A stretch of DNA of 64,000 bases from Prevotellaceae bacterium (GTDB taxonomy: Bacteria; Bacteroidota; Bacteroidia; Bacteroidales; Paludibacteraceae): contig JAISVA010000005.1 of assembly GCA_031271815.1 (NCBI GenBank), positions 62,001-126,000 of the forward strand. The letters run 5' to 3'. Positions 44,150 to 56,091 of this stretch are shown here, piece after piece. The notes beneath the pieces are model-generated. The model made no database searches. It saw only the letters and a list, made by a program, of their open reading frames with translations, and was not told the DNA's origin. The stretch's first letter is position 1. The number at the start of each line of letters is the position of its first letter. The position numbers were made by a program, and so were the translations under genes.

Positions 44150-44617
44150 AATATTACTAAGATTCTGTTTAAATGTCGATAAAATAAAATTATAAAAGCG
44201 CTTCCGTCCATACGCAAAATAATCGCATTTGAAAATAAAAACGATCTGTCCGGACAGATTTAATGGAAAAACAGCGGCAATATATACAAAAAGTATTGCT
44301 CTTGCAAGAAAGAAAACCAAAATATGACTGAATATGAGTTTGGGATAGGAAATAGCTATGTATTATTTGCAATAATTTGATTTACAGAAATTTAATCACG
44401 TTAAATCAAGTAAATGCTTGCCCAAAATCAGATTATGTTACTTGTTTTTCCTGCTTTAACTATATGAGATCATAAATACAATTCTTATTAAGTCCGACAG
44501 TTGCCATAAGAATATTTAAGTGTTCATCTTCAATTCTATATATTCATGAAAAAAACAAGTGGAAGTATGTATTTTAAACACACCTCCACTCATTTTTTAT
44601 ACAAGAACTTTTATATT
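44150..44617. other. Intergenic region between rpoC and the sigma cassette, 468 bp
   Basis: Holds the likely rpoC terminator at 44550-44592 and the sigma-factor upstream region. No ORF with family resemblance is seen on either strand. Confidence 0.55.
44550..44592 (-). terminator. Likely terminator of the rpoBC operon
   Basis: On the minus strand, AGTGGAGGTGT pairs imperfectly with ATACTTCCACT around an A/T-rich loop, followed by a run of seven T residues. It lies 25 bp past the rpoC stop. Confidence 0.65.
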
Positions 44618-47600
44618 TCAAAAGTCATCATTTTCTTCAACTTCTGTCATTACTGGTTCTCTTACGTCAAGGAGACTTTTACGGGCATCCATGATTTTGT
44701 CCATTTCGTCTTTTGATCCGACGATGATTTTGTCAAATTCACGTTGACCGGTTCCGGCAGGGATTAAGTGACCGCAGATTACGTTCTCTTTCATACCTTC
44801 CAGGCGATCGACTTTTCCGCGGATTGCGGCATCGTTGAGTACCTTGGTTGTTTCCTGGAACGAAGCGGCAGACATAAAGCTGCTTGTTTGGAGCGCTGCG
44901 CGCGTGATACCTTGCAATACCTGGCTGGAAGTGGCAGGGATAGCATCCCGTACATCAACCAACTTCAAGTCGCGGCGTTTCAGCATACTGTTTTCGTCTC
45001 TGAGCTTGCGTACGGTTACGATTTGTCCCGGTTTGAACGATTGCGAATCGCCGGCGTCAACTACCACTTTCTTGTCGAAGATGCGGTCGTTTTCTTCCAT
45101 AAATTCGTTTTTGTCGGTAACCTCCTTTTCAAGGAATGTAGTATCTCCCGGATCGTCGATTTCTACCTTACGCATCATTTGACGAACAATTACTTCAAAG
45201 TGCTTGTCGTTGATTTTTACACCTTGCAAACGATATACGTCCTGTACTTCATTTACGATGTACTCTTGAACGGCAGTCGGTCCTTTGATCGCCAAAATAT
45301 CGGAAGGTGTGATGGCTCCGTCCGAAAGCGGCGTTCCCGCACGGACGTAGTCGTTTTCCTGAACAAGGATTTGTTTGGAAAGCGGTACCAAATATCTCTT
45401 AACTTCGCCGGTTTTTGAAGTAACGGCAATTTCCCTGTTACCACGTTTTACTTTTCCGAAGTTTATTTCTCCGTCAATTTCTGAAACTACTGCAGGATTA
45501 GAAGGATTTCTTGCCTCGAATAATTCGGTTACACGCGGAAGTCCCCCGGTAATATCTCCGGTTTTTCCTACGGCTCTCGGTATTTTAACGAGTAATTGTC
45601 CTGCTTTTACCGTGTCGTTGTTCTCGATGATTACGTGTGCTCCCACCGGTAAGTTATATGTTTTGAGGATATTTCCTTTTTCGTCTAACACATTGGCAGC
45701 CGGAATTTTGGTTTTATCTTTCGATTCGATAATAATCTTTTCCTTCAAACCGGTTGTTTCATCGGATTCGGTTTTGAATGTGACGTTTTCGATCACATTT
45801 TCCAACTCAATTTTTCCGCTTACTTCGGTAACGATTACAGCGTTGAATGGATCCCATTCGCAAATATTGTCGCCTTTTTTGACCAAATCTCCGCTTTTGT
45901 AGTAAAGTTTAGCACCGTAAGGAATGTTGCTGGTCATCAACACGATTTTTGTATTCGGATCAATGAGCTTTAATTCTGCCAAACGACCAACAACTATCTG
46001 TACTTTTTTGCCGGAGTCATTTTCGGCATCCACGGTGCGAAGTTCCTCGATTTCGACAATACTGTCGTAACGGGACGTAATTCCCGACTCTGCCGCGATG
46101 TTTCCGGCGATACCCCCAACGTGGAACGTACGGAGAGTCAACTGAGTTCCAGGTTCTCCGATAGACTGGGCGGCAATTACACCTACAGCTTCTCCCTTTT
46201 GTACTAAGCGACCGGTAGCCAGATTTCGCCCGTAGCACTTTGCACACACGCCTTTTTTCGATTCGCAGGTCAATACGGAACGGATTTCTACACGTTCGAT
46301 CGGCGATTCTTGAATGATTTGTGCTGCATCTTCGTCAATTTCTTCTCCTGAAGAAACGATGATTTCACCGGTAAGCGGATGTTGTATATCGTGTACGGAT
46401 ACGCGACCTAAAATTCTTTCATACAAAGAAGCAACTACTTCTTCGTTATTTTTCAATTCAGTAGCAATAAGTCCTCTCAACGTACCACAGTCATCTTCAT
46501 TGATAATCACGTCGTGCGAAACGTCCACCAAACGACGGGTCAGGTAACCCGCATCGGCTGTTTTCAACGCGGTATCCGCGAGACCTTTACGCGCACCGTG
46601 AGTAGAAATAAAGTACTCTAATACCGAAAGCCCTTCTTTAAAGTTAGAAAGGATTGGGTTTTCAATGATTTGTCCGCCTTCGCTACCCGATTTTTGAGGT
46701 TTTGCCATCAGACCGCGCATACCCGAAAGCTGGCGAATCTGTTCTTTGGAACCACGGGCTCCGGAGTCGAGCATCATATATACAGAGTTAAATCCTTGAT
46801 CGTCAGATGAAATTGTTTTCATCAAGATATTCGACAAACGGGAATTAACGTGCGTCCAAGTATCAATAATCTGGTTATAACGTTCATTGTTGGTAATGAA
46901 TCCCATATTATAGTTATTCATAATCTCTTCAACTTCTTGATAACCTTCCTGAACCAACTGTTCTTTTTCGTCCGGGATAATTACGTTTTCAAGGTTGAAC
47001 GACAGACATCCCTTGAATGCCATGTAGTAACCCAAATCCTTAATATCGTCAAGGAATTGCGCTGTACGCGCTACTCCGCAAATCTTGATTACTTTTCCGA
47101 TAATATCTCTCAACGATTTCTTGGTCAGCAGTTCGTTGATATAACCAACTTCTGCGGGAACCGACTGATTGAAAATCAAACGACCAACAGTGGTTTCAAC
47201 CATTTTATCAACCAATTCGCCTTTTTCATTCAAATCCTTAACGATCACTTTTATAGGTGCGTGAAGGCCTACCCGTTTTTCGTTGTAGGCAATTTCAGCT
47301 TCTTCGCCGCCATAGAAAGTCAAGCCTTCGCCCAATGTCCCTGAACGCGGCTTGGTAATATAGTAAAGTCCAAGCACCATATCCTGCGAAGGAACGGTAA
47401 TCGGCGAACCGTTAGCAGGGTTCAAAATGTTGTGCGATGCAAGCATTAACATTTGAGCTTCCAATATGGCATCGTTGCCCAACGGCAAGTGAACTGCCAT
47501 CTGGTCGCCATCAAAGTCCGCGTTAAATGCAGTACAGGATAACGGGTGCAGTTGAATGGCTTTTCCTTCAATCATCTTTGGTTGGAATGCCTGAATACCC

Positions 47601-48931
47601 AACCGGTGCAGGGTAGGGGCACGGTTCAGCAACACCGGATGTCCTTTCATTACGTATTCCAAAATATCCCATACAACCGCGTCTTTGCGGTCAACGATTT
47701 TCTTGGCTGATTTGACGGTTTTCACAATTCCGCGCTCAATCAGTTTACGAATGACAAACGGTTTATATAATTCGGCTGCCATATCTTTCGGCAAACCGCA
47801 TTCGTGCATTTTTAGTTCCGGACCAACGACAATTACCGAACGAGCCGAGTAGTCAACACGTTTACCGAGCAGGTTTTGACGGAAACGTCCCTGTTTACCT
47901 TTCAAACTGTCGGACAACGATTTCAACGGGCGGTTGGCATCGGTCTTAACGGCGCTTGATTTTCTTGAATTATCAAATAATGAATCAACCGCTTCTTGAA
48001 GCATACGTTTTTCATTACGCAAAATCACTTCAGGAGCTTTGATTTCAATCAAACGTTTCAGACGATTGTTGCGAATAATCACGCGGCGATACAAATCGTT
48101 CAAGTCGGAAGTGGCAAAACGACCGCCATCCAACGGAACCAGCGGGCGTAATTCCGGCGGAATTACGGGAACGATTTTAACAATCATCCATTCCGGCTTG
48201 TTTCTGCCTTTGGACGAGCGAAGAGCTTCTACTACCTGAAGGCGTTTCAATGCCTCGCTTTTGCGCTGCTGTGAAGATTCTTGTCCGGCGCGGTTTCTCA
48301 AATCGTAGGAAAGAGCGTCCAGATCCAAGCGTTGCAACAAGTCGTAAACAGCTTCTGCTCCCATTTTGGCGATAAACTTGTTCGGATCGGTATCGTCCAA
48401 CAGTTGATTATCCTTAGGAAGAGATTCCATAATATCCAGGTATTCTTCTTCGGTCAAAAGATCTTGATCGGCAATGCCGTCATCTCCTTTTACTCCGGCT
48501 TGGATTACAACATATCTTTCGTAATAGATAATTGCATCCATCTTTTTGGTCGGCATTCCCAACAGATAACCGATTTTGTTCGGTAATGAACGGAAATACC
48601 AGATATGGGCTACCGGAACCACCAACTGGATGTGTCCCATACGCTCACGACGTACTTTTTTCTCGGTAACTTCTACTCCGCAACGGTCACAAACAATTCC
48701 TTTGTAACGGATTCTTTTGTATTTTCCGCAATGACATTCGTAGTCTTTTACCGGTCCAAAAATACGTTCACAAAACAAACCATCGCGTTCGGGCTTGTAA
48801 GTCCGGTAGTTGATTGTTTCCGGCTTCAATACTTCTCCGCTCGAAACTTCCAAAATTTCTTCCGGAGAAGCCAAACCAATGGTAATTTTGTTGAATGAAC
48901 TCTTTACTTTATTTTCTTTTCTAAAAGCCAT
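44618..48931 (-). CDS. rpoC: DNA-directed RNA polymerase, beta' subunit
   Basis: 1437 aa. The zinc-binding [20 protein letters not shown] sits near residues 65-90, the catalytic Mg site is [16 protein letters not shown], the bridge helix and trigger region include [16 protein letters not shown], and the second zinc site is [15 protein letters not shown]. It is about the usual size for Bacteroidota. It is last in the long tuf-to-rpoC cluster, 131 bp after rpoB; the spacer carries an A/T-rich palindromic repeat. Confidence 0.98.
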   Translation of the reverse strand: MAFRKENKVKSSFNKITIGLASPEEILEVSSGEVLKPETINYRTYKPERDGLFCERIFGPVKDYECHCGKYKRIRYKGIVCDRCGVEVTEKKVRRERMGHIQLVVPVAHIWYFRSLPNKIGYLLGMPTKKMDAIIYYERYVVIQAGVKGDDGIADQDLLTEEEYLDIMESLPKDNQLLDDTDPNKFIAKMGAEAVYDLLQRLDLDALSYDLRNRAGQESSQQRKSEALKRLQVVEALRSSKGRNKPEWMIVKIVPVIPPELRPLVPLDGGRFATSDLNDLYRRVIIRNNRLKRLIEIKAPEVILRNEKRMLQEAVDSLFDNSRKSSAVKTDANRPLKSLSDSLKGKQGRFRQNLLGKRVDYSARSVIVVGPELKMHECGLPKDMAAELYKPFVIRKLIERGIVKTVKSAKKIVDRKDAVVWDILEYVMKGHPVLLNRAPTLHRLGIQAFQPKMIEGKAIQLHPLSCTAFNADFDGDQMAVHLPLGNDAILEAQMLMLASHNILNPANGSPITVPSQDMVLGLYYITKPRSGTLGEGLTFYGGEEAEIAYNEKRVGLHAPIKVIVKDLNEKGELVDKMVETTVGRLIFNQSVPAEVGYINELLTKKSLRDIIGKVIKICGVARTAQFLDDIKDLGYYMAFKGCLSFNLENVIIPDEKEQLVQEGYQEVEEIMNNYNMGFITNNERYNQIIDTWTHVNSRLSNILMKTISSDDQGFNSVYMMLDSGARGSKEQIRQLSGMRGLMAKPQKSGSEGGQIIENPILSNFKEGLSVLEYFISTHGARKGLADTALKTADAGYLTRRLVDVSHDVIINEDDCGTLRGLIATELKNNEEVVASLYERILGRVSVHDIQHPLTGEIIVSSGEEIDEDAAQIIQESPIERVEIRSVLTCESKKGVCAKCYGRNLATGRLVQKGEAVGVIAAQSIGEPGTQLTLRTFHVGGIAGNIAAESGITSRYDSIVEIEELRTVDAENDSGKKVQIVVGRLAELKLIDPNTKIVLMTSNIPYGAKLYYKSGDLVKKGDNICEWDPFNAVIVTEVSGKIELENVIENVTFKTESDETTGLKEKIIIESKDKTKIPAANVLDEKGNILKTYNLPVGAHVIIENNDTVKAGQLLVKIPRAVGKTGDITGGLPRVTELFEARNPSNPAVVSEIDGEINFGKVKRGNREIAVTSKTGEVKRYLVPLSKQILVQENDYVRAGTPLSDGAITPSDILAIKGPTAVQEYIVNEVQDVYRLQGVKINDKHFEVIVRQMMRKVEIDDPGDTTFLEKEVTDKNEFMEENDRIFDKKVVVDAGDSQSFKPGQIVTVRKLRDENSMLKRRDLKLVDVRDAIPATSSQVLQGITRAALQTSSFMSAASFQETTKVLNDAAIRGKVDRLEGMKENVICGHLIPAGTGQREFDKIIVGSKDEMDKIMDARKSLLDVREPVMTEVEENDDF

Positions 48932-48944
48932 ATATTTTAGAATT

Positions 48945-49061
48945 AAGAATTGAAGAATGTAAGAATTGAAGAGTTAGTGACGATGAATTTTGAATTAGAT
49001 TCACAATTTTTTTGTCTTTCATTCTTCAATTTTTTCATTCCTTAATTCTTTAAATTAATTA
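48945..49061. repeat. A/T-rich palindromic repeat in the rpoB-rpoC spacer
   Basis: Repeated GAATTGAAGA/AAGAATTGAAGA units at 48950-48985 face CATTCTTCAATTTTTTCATTCC at 49019-49041, an imperfect inverted repeat. It belongs to the family also seen at 39979, 56005, 57484 and 57641. Confidence 0.7.
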
Positions 49062-49062
49062 A

Positions 49063-52000
49063 TTAATCTAACGTGATACTCAAGCCCAAACCTCTCAACT
49101 CATGTAACAATACATTCAGAGATTCCGGAATACCCGGAGTCGGCATCGGATCACCTTTTACGATTGCTTCGTAAGCGCGCGCCCTGCCCATTACGTCGTC
49201 CGACTTGATAGTCAGAATTTCCTGCAGGATGCTGGCAGCGCCGAATGCCTCCAATGCCCAAACTTCCATTTCCCCGAAACGCTGACCCCCGAATTGAGCT
49301 TTACCTCCGAGCGGCTGTTGAGTGATCAATGAGTATGGTCCGATTGAGCGTGCGTGCATTTTGTCGTCCACCATGTGACCTAACTTCAACATATAGATCA
49401 CACCTACGGTTGCCGGCTGGTCAAAACGCTCTCCGGTTCCACCGTCGCAAAGATAGGTTTTTCCGTATCTTGGTAGACCGGCTTTGTCTGTCCATACGTT
49501 CAAATCGTCCAAGTTAGCTCCGTCGAAGATTGGGGTTGCGAATTTGCAGTCAAGTTTCAAACCTGCCCAACCGAGTACGGTTTCAAAGATTTGTCCCAGG
49601 TTCATACGGGAAGGCACGCCAAGCGGATTCAATACAATGTCCACTGGGGTTCCGTCTTCGAGGAACGGCATGTCTTCCTGGCGTACGATACGGGAAACAA
49701 TGCCTTTGTTTCCGTGACGTCCCGCCATTTTATCTCCGACGCGAATCTTACGTTTTTTCGCAATATATACTTTTACTAATTGAACGATACCTGCAGGAAG
49801 CTCATCTCCGATGGTGATGTTGAACTTCTTACGTTTGATAGCTGCGTCTAATTCTTTGAACTTTTTCAAATAGTTCATAATCAAGTCGCGAATCATATCA
49901 TTCTTGTGATTGTCAGTCGTCCACTTGCTTATCTGAATGGTGGTATAATCAACCTCGTTCAACAGTTTGGCAGTAAATTTCGTTCCTTTCGCAATCACTT
50001 CCGTACCCAGGAAGTCTTTCACTCCCTGTGAAGTTTTTCCATTAGTCAGGAACAGTAATTTTTCAACCAAAATATTTTTGAGTTTCATTGACTCGTTGTC
50101 AAACTCTTCGTCCAATTTCGGAAGAATCGCTTTATCCGTCAATCTCGATTTGCGGCTTTTCAATGCTTTTGAGAAAAGTCTCTTATCAATCACAATTCCT
50201 CTTAAAGAAGGAGTTGCTTTTAAAGATGCATCTTTTACATCTCCTGCTTTATCACCGAAAATGGCGCGAAGTAATTTCTCTTCCGGAGAAGGGTCGGATT
50301 CTCCTTTCGGAGTAATTTTTCCAATCAGAATATCGCCCGGTTCTACTTGTGCTCCGATACGGATAATTCCGTTTTCGTCCAGGTTGCGGGTAGCATCTTC
50401 GCTCACATTCGGGATATCGGCAGTCAGCTCTTCCAAACCGCGTTTGGTTTCGCGCACTTCCAACTGGTATTCGTCCACGTGAACCGAAGTGAATATATCT
50501 TCTTTTACCACTTTTTCATTGATAACAATCGCATCCTCGTAGTTGTATCCTTTCCAAGGCATGAACGCTACTAAGAGGTTTTTACCGATTGCCAATTCTC
50601 CTTTTTGGGTAGAGTATCCTTCGGTCAGAATTTGTCCGGGTACTACTTTTTCGCCTTTCGTAACAGTCGGACGGAGGTCGATAGTTGTACTTTGATTTGT
50701 TTTTCTGAATTTCGGGATTCTGTATTCTTTTACGGCAGACTCAAAACTGGTAAATTCTTCGTCTTCCGAACGATCGTAACGAATTTTGATAACGTTTGCA
50801 TCTACGAATTCGATTACGCCATCTCTTTCAGCCGTAATTTGTGTACGAGAGTCACGGATCAACTGACCTTCGATGCCTGTACCTACGATCGGCGATTCGC
50901 AACGCAACAGCGGAACTGCCTGGCGCATCATGTTTGATCCCATCAGTGCACGGTTAGCATCATCATGCTCCAAAAACGGAATCAATGAAGCTGCAATAGA
51001 AGCGATTTGCGTAGGAGCGATGTCCATCAAATCAACTTCTTCCGGACTTACAACAGGATAATCAGCTTCTTTACGAGCTTTTACCTTTTCGTTGATAAAG
51101 TCGCCTTTTTCGTCTAACGGGGCATTTCCCTGAGCGATGATTTTACCTTCTTCTTCTTCTGCCGTTAAGTATTGAATTCCTTCTTCGGAAATATCTACTT
51201 TCCCATTTTCGACCTTGCGGTAAGGAGTTTCGATAAAACCAAGATCGTTGATTTTCGCATATACGCAAAGGGATGAGATCAAACCGATATTCGGTCCTTC
51301 CGGCGTTTCAATCGGACAAAGGCGGCCGTAGTGGGTATAGTGAACGTCACGTACCTCAAAACCAGCACGTTCGCGCGATAAACCTCCGGGACCTAATGCA
51401 GACAAACGGCGTTTGTGGGTAATTTCGGCAAGCGGATTGGTTTGATCCATAAATTGAGAGAGAGCGTTAGTTCCGAAAAACGAGTTGATTACCGAAGAAA
51501 TGGTTTTCGCATTGATCAAGTCAATCGGAGTAAACACCTCGTTATCGCGCACGTTCATTCTTTCGCGGATGGTACGAGCCATACGGGCAAGTCCGATTCC
51601 GAACTGGTTGTAAAGCTGTTCGCCCACGGTACGCACGCGACGGTTGCTCAAGTGGTCGATATCATCCACATCTGCTTTTGAATTAATCAATTCAATCAGA
51701 TACTTGATGATTTCGATAATATCTTCTTTTGTCAAAACTCTTACATCCATATCGGTAGTAAGGTTCAACTTTTTGTTGATACGGTAACGACCCACATCAC
51801 CTAAGTCGTAACGTTTTTCGGAGAAGAATAATCCGGAGATAATTTCTCTTGCTGCCGGTTCGTCTGCCGGCTCTGCGTTACGAAGTTGGCGATAGATATA
51901 ATACACAGCCTCTTTTTCCGAGTTGGAAGGGTCTTTTTGCAATGTATTATAAATAATTCCATAATCGGAAAGATTTTGATCTTCCTTGTGAAGCAAAATA

Positions 52001-52875
52001 GTTTGAACGCCCGATTCGATGATCTCGTCGATGTGGTTGTTGTCCAACACCGTTTCTCGGTCAATGATAATCTCGTTACGCTCGATAGAAACCACCTCGC
52101 CTGTATCTTCATCTACAAAATCTTCTACCCAGGTTTTCAGCACGCGCGCCGCCAATTTACGACCAACGACTTTCTTCAAACCGGTTTTGGAAACCTTTAC
52201 TTCTTCGGCAAGGTTGAAAATTTCGAGGATATTTTTATCGCTTTCATACCCGATAGCACGCAACAGGGTGGTAACGGGAAGTTTTTTCTTACGGTCGATG
52301 TATGCGTACATCACGTTGTTGATGTCGGTCGCAAACTCGATCCAGGAGCCTTTGAACGGAATGATGCGGGCGGAATAAAGTTTCGTCCCGTTGGCGTGCA
52401 TACTCTGTCCGAAGAACACGCCCGGTGAACGGTGTAATTGAGAAACAACAACACGTTCGGCACCGTTGATAACAAAAGTCCCTTTGTCTGTCATGTATGG
52501 GATAGGACCCAAATATACATCTTGAATAATCGTCTCGAAATCCTCGTGGTCGGGATCGGTACAATACAGTTTTAACTTTGCCTTGAGGGGCACAGAATAT
52601 GTCAATCCTCTTTCAATACACTCTTCAATGGTATATCTGGAAGGATCGATATAATAATCCAAAAATTCAAGAATGAAATTATTCCGGGTATCTGCTATCG
52701 GGAAATTTTCGGCAAATACCTTGTACATCCCCTCATTCTTTCTTTTTTCAGGGGGAGTATCGAGTTGAAAAAAGTCGTGGAACGACTTTAATTGCACTTC
52801 AAGAAAATCAGGATATTCCTGTTGATTCTTGATTGATGCAAAGTTTATTCTTTGTTTTTCGGTTTGTAAAGACAT
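49063..52875 (-). CDS. rpoB: DNA-directed RNA polymerase, beta subunit
   Basis: 1270 aa. The start [19 protein letters not shown] is typical of Bacteroidota. The rifampicin-region motifs include [19 protein letters not shown] and [20 protein letters not shown], with the sensitive-type residues ([18 protein letters not shown]) retained. The C-terminus [20 protein letters not shown] contacts beta'. It lies downstream of rplL after a 102-bp spacer with hairpins. Confidence 0.98.
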   Translation of the reverse strand: MSLQTEKQRINFASIKNQQEYPDFLEVQLKSFHDFFQLDTPPEKRKNEGMYKVFAENFPIADTRNNFILEFLDYYIDPSRYTIEECIERGLTYSVPLKAKLKLYCTDPDHEDFETIIQDVYLGPIPYMTDKGTFVINGAERVVVSQLHRSPGVFFGQSMHANGTKLYSARIIPFKGSWIEFATDINNVMYAYIDRKKKLPVTTLLRAIGYESDKNILEIFNLAEEVKVSKTGLKKVVGRKLAARVLKTWVEDFVDEDTGEVVSIERNEIIIDRETVLDNNHIDEIIESGVQTILLHKEDQNLSDYGIIYNTLQKDPSNSEKEAVYYIYRQLRNAEPADEPAAREIISGLFFSEKRYDLGDVGRYRINKKLNLTTDMDVRVLTKEDIIEIIKYLIELINSKADVDDIDHLSNRRVRTVGEQLYNQFGIGLARMARTIRERMNVRDNEVFTPIDLINAKTISSVINSFFGTNALSQFMDQTNPLAEITHKRRLSALGPGGLSRERAGFEVRDVHYTHYGRLCPIETPEGPNIGLISSLCVYAKINDLGFIETPYRKVENGKVDISEEGIQYLTAEEEEGKIIAQGNAPLDEKGDFINEKVKARKEADYPVVSPEEVDLMDIAPTQIASIAASLIPFLEHDDANRALMGSNMMRQAVPLLRCESPIVGTGIEGQLIRDSRTQITAERDGVIEFVDANVIKIRYDRSEDEEFTSFESAVKEYRIPKFRKTNQSTTIDLRPTVTKGEKVVPGQILTEGYSTQKGELAIGKNLLVAFMPWKGYNYEDAIVINEKVVKEDIFTSVHVDEYQLEVRETKRGLEELTADIPNVSEDATRNLDENGIIRIGAQVEPGDILIGKITPKGESDPSPEEKLLRAIFGDKAGDVKDASLKATPSLRGIVIDKRLFSKALKSRKSRLTDKAILPKLDEEFDNESMKLKNILVEKLLFLTNGKTSQGVKDFLGTEVIAKGTKFTAKLLNEVDYTTIQISKWTTDNHKNDMIRDLIMNYLKKFKELDAAIKRKKFNITIGDELPAGIVQLVKVYIAKKRKIRVGDKMAGRHGNKGIVSRIVRQEDMPFLEDGTPVDIVLNPLGVPSRMNLGQIFETVLGWAGLKLDCKFATPIFDGANLDDLNVWTDKAGLPRYGKTYLCDGGTGERFDQPATVGVIYMLKLGHMVDDKMHARSIGPYSLITQQPLGGKAQFGGQRFGEMEVWALEAFGAASILQEILTIKSDDVMGRARAYEAIVKGDPMPTPGIPESLNVLLHELRGLGLSITLD

Positions 52876-52921
52876 TTATCGGAGGATTAATTGAACTTAA
52901 AAAATGAATAAGACGCAAAAA

Positions 52922-52977
52922 GGTTTAGAACCCCGATAAAAAAGGTTCTAAACCAAAATCCTGATAATCAGGGATTT
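52922..52977 (-). terminator. Tandem hairpins (attenuator) between rplL and rpoB
   Basis: On the minus strand an AT-rich CCTGATTATCAGG hairpin (52957-52977) is followed by a perfect 11-bp stem GGTTTAGAACC/GGTTCTAAACC (arms 52922-52932 and 52944-52954) and then five T residues. This looks like a partial terminator that lowers rpoBC expression relative to L12, as known in E. coli. Confidence 0.7.
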
Positions 52978-53352
52978 TTATTTAAGTTCAACTTCGGCTC
53001 CGCCTTCTTCAAGTTGTTTCTTAAGTCCTTCTGCATCTGCTTTTGCAAGACCTTCTTTGATTGCGCTTGGAGCTCCGTCAACTAAATCTTTAGCTTCTTT
53101 CAATCCAAGACCTGTTAATTCTTTTACTAATTTAACGATTGCAAGTTTGTTTGCACCTGCTGATTTCAGAATCACATCGAAAGATGATTTTTCTTCAACT
53201 GCCGGAGCAGCAGCAGCGGGACCAGCAGCAACAGCAACAGCTGCAGCAGCAGGTTCAATACCGTATTCGTTTTTCAAAATTTCTGCAAGTTCGTTAACTT
53301 CTTTTACTGTCAAGTTAACCAATTGTTCTGCGAAAGCTTTCAAATCTGCCAT
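52978..53352 (-). CDS. rplL: 50S ribosomal protein L7/L12
   Basis: 124-aa stalk protein with N-terminal dimerisation domain, an Ala-rich hinge ([16 protein letters not shown]) and the C-terminal factor-binding domain ([31 protein letters not shown]). The hinge is long and Ala/Pro-rich, as usual. It is 46 bp after rplJ. Confidence 0.97.
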   Translation of the reverse strand: MADLKAFAEQLVNLTVKEVNELAEILKNEYGIEPAAAAVAVAAGPAAAAPAVEEKSSFDVILKSAGANKLAIVKLVKELTGLGLKEAKDLVDGAPSAIKEGLAKADAEGLKKQLEEGGAEVELK

Positions 53353-53398
53353 TTTATTTTTGTTTTAGAAAATTTTTGTAATTTGTTTGTTTAAATAA

Positions 53399-53917
53399 TT
53401 ATCTTTCAGAGAGTGTTTTCAACACGCCGTGAATAGTAGTACCTCCTGACTGGAGTGCTGAAATAACATTCTTAGCAGGCGATTGCAACATATTGATAAT
53501 ATCGCCGATAAGTTGTTCTTTGCTCTTGATAGCAACCAACGCGTCTAATTGATCTGCTCCTACATAGAAACTTTCTTCTACAAAAGCTGCTTTTAAAACA
53601 GGTTTCCCTGCTTTATTTTTTTTGCTGAATTCTTTGATTAATTTAGCAGGCGCGTTATTTGTGTTGGAAAGAATAAGAGCTGTTGGACCTGCCAATGCAG
53701 CGAACAAGGGAGAGAAATCTCCTTTTTGTTCCAACGCTTTTTTCAGTAACGTATTTTTTACTACGACTAACTTAATATCTTCTTTGAAACAAGTTTTTCT
53801 AAGTTCGCTTGTATCGGCTGCATTTAAATCTGCAGCGTCTGCAATGTAGAAATGCTTGTATTCTTCGAGAGTTACCTTTATTTGTTCTATGATAGCGTTT
53901 TTATCTTCCTTTTTCAT
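53399..53917 (-). CDS. rplJ: 50S ribosomal protein L10
   Basis: 172-aa stalk base protein that anchors L7/L12 dimers. The N-terminal rRNA-binding domain contains FYIADAADLNAADTSELRK and VVVKNTLLKKALEQ, and the C-terminal helix binds L12. It is 16 bp after rplA in the operon. In other bacteria L10-L12 represses its own leader; no leader structure is resolved here. Confidence 0.97.
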   Translation of the reverse strand: MKKEDKNAIIEQIKVTLEEYKHFYIADAADLNAADTSELRKTCFKEDIKLVVVKNTLLKKALEQKGDFSPLFAALAGPTALILSNTNNAPAKLIKEFSKKNKAGKPVLKAAFVEESFYVGADQLDALVAIKSKEQLIGDIINMLQSPAKNVISALQSGGTTIHGVLKTLSER

Positions 53918-53933
53918 GTCTTTAATCTTTTAA

Positions 53934-54632
53934 TTAAATTTCATCAACTGATTTAGGGTCAATTTTAATACCCGGACTCATTGTACTTGAAAGATAAATA
54001 CTCTTTACATATACACCTTTAGCAGCGGTTGGTTTCAGTTTAATCAATGTATTGATAAATTCTTTGGCATTGTCGAAAATTTGTTCGGGAGCAAAAGATG
54101 CTTTTCCTACCGAAGTATGCACGATACCGAATTTGTCAACTTTGAAGTCGATTTTACCTTGTTTAACCTCTTTTACCGCTTTTGCCACATCGTTGGTAAC
54201 TGTACCGCTTTTTGGGTTCGGCATCAATCCGCGAGGACCCAATACACGACCTAAAGCACCGATTTTACCCATAATGGCAGGCATTGTAATGATCACATCA
54301 ACATCTGTCCATCCGCCTTTGATCTTTTCGATATACTCGTCAAGACCTACATAGTCGGCTCCTGCAGCTTTTGCATCGGCTTCCATGTCAGGCGTACATA
54401 ATACCAGCACCCTGATTTCTTTACCTGTACCGTGAGGCAGAGATACTACACCTCTTACCATCTGGTTGGCTTTACGAGGGTCTACGCCCAAGCGAACGTC
54501 AACATCTACAGAGGCATCAAATTTGGTCAAAGTAACTTCTTTTACCAACTTAGACGCTTCTTTTAGAGAGTAAGATTTCCCTTCTTCAATCTTCTCTAAA
54601 GCTAACTTTTGTTTTTTTGTAAGTTTACCCAT
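53934..54632 (-). CDS. rplA: 50S ribosomal protein L1
   Basis: 232-aa protein of the L1 stalk. It begins [20 protein letters not shown] and contains [38 protein letters not shown] and the C-terminal [17 protein letters not shown]. The ATG at 54632 is chosen; the in-frame TTG at 54638 is not. It lies 15 bp after rplK. Confidence 0.97.
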   Translation of the reverse strand: MGKLTKKQKLALEKIEEGKSYSLKEASKLVKEVTLTKFDASVDVDVRLGVDPRKANQMVRGVVSLPHGTGKEIRVLVLCTPDMEADAKAAGADYVGLDEYIEKIKGGWTDVDVIITMPAIMGKIGALGRVLGPRGLMPNPKSGTVTNDVAKAVKEVKQGKIDFKVDKFGIVHTSVGKASFAPEQIFDNAKEFINTLIKLKPTAAKGVYVKSIYLSSTMSPGIKIDPKSVDEI

Positions 54633-54647
54633 TTTCAATTGAAGTTT

Positions 54648-55094
54648 TTATTGTTTTGTACCAGGGAACTCTCCTTTGACGGTAATACCCATACTTCTTG
54701 CTGTTCCGGCAACCATTGTCATAGCTGCATCAACAGTGAAACAGTTTAAGTCAACCATTTTGTCTTCCGCGATTGCTTTTACTTGATCCCAAGTAATTTC
54801 AGCAATTTTCTTACGGTTTGGCTCAGCCGATCCGCTTTTCGATTTTGTTATTTCTAACAACTGAATTGCAACCGGAGGAGTTTTAACGACAAATTCAAAA
54901 GACTTATCCGTGAAGTACGTGATAACCACAGGTAATACTTTGCCTGCTTTCTCTTGGGTTCTGGCATTAAATTGCTTGCAAAAATCCATGATGTTAATCC
55001 CCTTGGAACCCAAAGCAGGTCCTACCGGAGGTGATGGATTTGCAGCGCCACCTTTTATCTGTAATTTGATAAGTCCAGCAACTTCTTTAGCCAT
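54648..55094 (-). CDS. rplK: 50S ribosomal protein L11
   Basis: 148 aa. Contains [20 protein letters not shown] and [12 protein letters not shown] (N-terminal thiostrepton-site domain) and the rRNA-binding C-terminal domain with [14 protein letters not shown]. It is the substrate of PrmA, encoded at 16492-17331. Co-transcribed with nusG (59 bp) and rplA. Confidence 0.97.
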   Translation of the reverse strand: MAKEVAGLIKLQIKGGAANPSPPVGPALGSKGINIMDFCKQFNARTQEKAGKVLPVVITYFTDKSFEFVVKTPPVAIQLLEITKSKSGSAEPNRKKIAEITWDQVKAIAEDKMVDLNCFTVDAAMTMVAGTARSMGITVKGEFPGTKQ

Positions 55095-55153
55095 TTTTGT
55101 TTTTGATTTTTATTGTATAGAAAAAACAAAGAGGTCTGGTACGTAACTACCGA

Positions 55154-55708
55154 CTACTCTTTTTCAACTTGCATAAAGCCCAATTCGAGCGGAGTTTTCC
55201 GTCCGAATATCTTGACCATTACCTTCAGTTTTTTACGTTCATTGTTTACCTCTTCGATTATTCCGCTAAAGCCGCTGAATGGTCCGAATGCCACCTTCAC
55301 TGTCTCTCCTACGAAGAATGGAATATTGATTTCCTCCGCAGAGTCCTGCAATTCATCCACTTTTCCTAAGATGCGGTTTACTTCGCTTGGACGTAAGGGA
55401 ACCGGATCATTCGACTTTTTGGAACCATCTCCCAAAAAACCGATCACGTTAGGAATGTTTTTCAACTCGTGAGCAACTTCCCCGACAAGATTGGCTTCAA
55501 TCAACACATAACCCGGCAAATAACTTCTTTCTTTGGAAATTTTTTTGCCGTTCCGAATCTGGTAAACTTTCTCAGTTGGAATCAATACCTGAGAAACGTG
55601 TTGACCAAGATCCGTATTCCTGATTTGTGCTTCAAGATATTCACGAACTTTGCTCTCTTTTCCGCTAATGGCACGTAAAACATACCATTTTTTGTTAGTC
55701 TCAGACAT
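55154..55708 (-). CDS. nusG: Transcription termination/antitermination factor NusG
   Basis: 184-aa protein. The NGN domain begins KWYVLRAISGKESKVREYLE and includes RSYLPGYVLIEANL. The KOW domain contains GETVKVAFGPFSGFSGIIEE. It binds the polymerase clamp and couples transcription to ribosomes or Rho. It is 12 bp after secE. Confidence 0.97.
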   Translation of the reverse strand: MSETNKKWYVLRAISGKESKVREYLEAQIRNTDLGQHVSQVLIPTEKVYQIRNGKKISKERSYLPGYVLIEANLVGEVAHELKNIPNVIGFLGDGSKKSNDPVPLRPSEVNRILGKVDELQDSAEEINIPFFVGETVKVAFGPFSGFSGIIEEVNNERKKLKVMVKIFGRKTPLELGFMQVEKE

Positions 55709-55720
55709 TTTTCCTTCTTT

Positions 55721-55915
55721 TTAGAATAATAAACCGTAGATAAAATTCATAAGCGTTTCGATCGTTTTATCTATCGAAAACACTACCAATGCAATAATTA
55801 TGGAAGCAACAAGAACTACTATTGCACTGTTAGTCAACTCGCTTTTTGTTGGCCAAGAAACTTTATGGACAAGCTCGTCGTATGATTCTTTGATGTAATT
55901 TACTACTGTATTCAT
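55721..55915 (-). CDS. secE: Preprotein translocase subunit SecE
   Basis: 64 aa with a single transmembrane helix (about residues 32-55, IVVLVASIIIALVVFSI). The conserved cytoplasmic amphipathic helix reads ESYDELVHKVSWPTKSEL, the SecE signature. It forms the SecYEG channel. Directly upstream is tRNA-Trp, and 12 bp downstream is nusG. Confidence 0.96.
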   Translation of the reverse strand: MNTVVNYIKESYDELVHKVSWPTKSELTNSAIVVLVASIIIALVVFSIDKTIETLMNFIYGLLF

Positions 55916-55931
55916 CTTTTTTTTGTTTTGG

Positions 55932-56004
55932 CACGGGCGGAGAGGCTCGAACTCCCGACACCCGGTTTTGGAGACCGGTGCTCTACCAACTGAGCTACGC
56001 CCGT
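55932..56004 (-). tRNA. tRNA-Trp (anticodon CCA)
   Basis: 73 nt. Acceptor ACGGGCG/CGCCCGT, D stem GCTC/GAGC, anticodon stem CCGGT/ACCGG with loop CTCCAAA, T arm GGGAG-TTCGAGC-CTCTC, discriminator G. It lies between tuf and secE. Confidence 0.97.
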
Positions 56005-56091
56005 AATTAATGAAGAATTAAGAGTGAAAAACTATGAATGAACAAGAAATTCATTGAATAATTCTTCATTCTTCATTCTTCATTCTTCATT
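56005..56091. repeat. Palindromic repeat and heptamer tandem array between tuf and tRNA-Trp
   Basis: Contains the 17-nt core GAAGAATTAAGAGTGAA at 56012-56028, then four tandem copies of ATTCTTC (56061-56088) directly abutting the tuf stop codon. The two parts can pair imperfectly. The same core is at 57491 and 57644. Confidence 0.85.

Noticed and set aside
44150..44320. N-terminal extension of the sigma factor
   Set aside because: The in-frame extension has no sigma similarity, and MVNENIIQLL is a better start.
56061..56088. CRISPR-like short repeat array
   Set aside because: The heptamers are directly tandem without spacers, so this is a microsatellite-like array and not a CRISPR.
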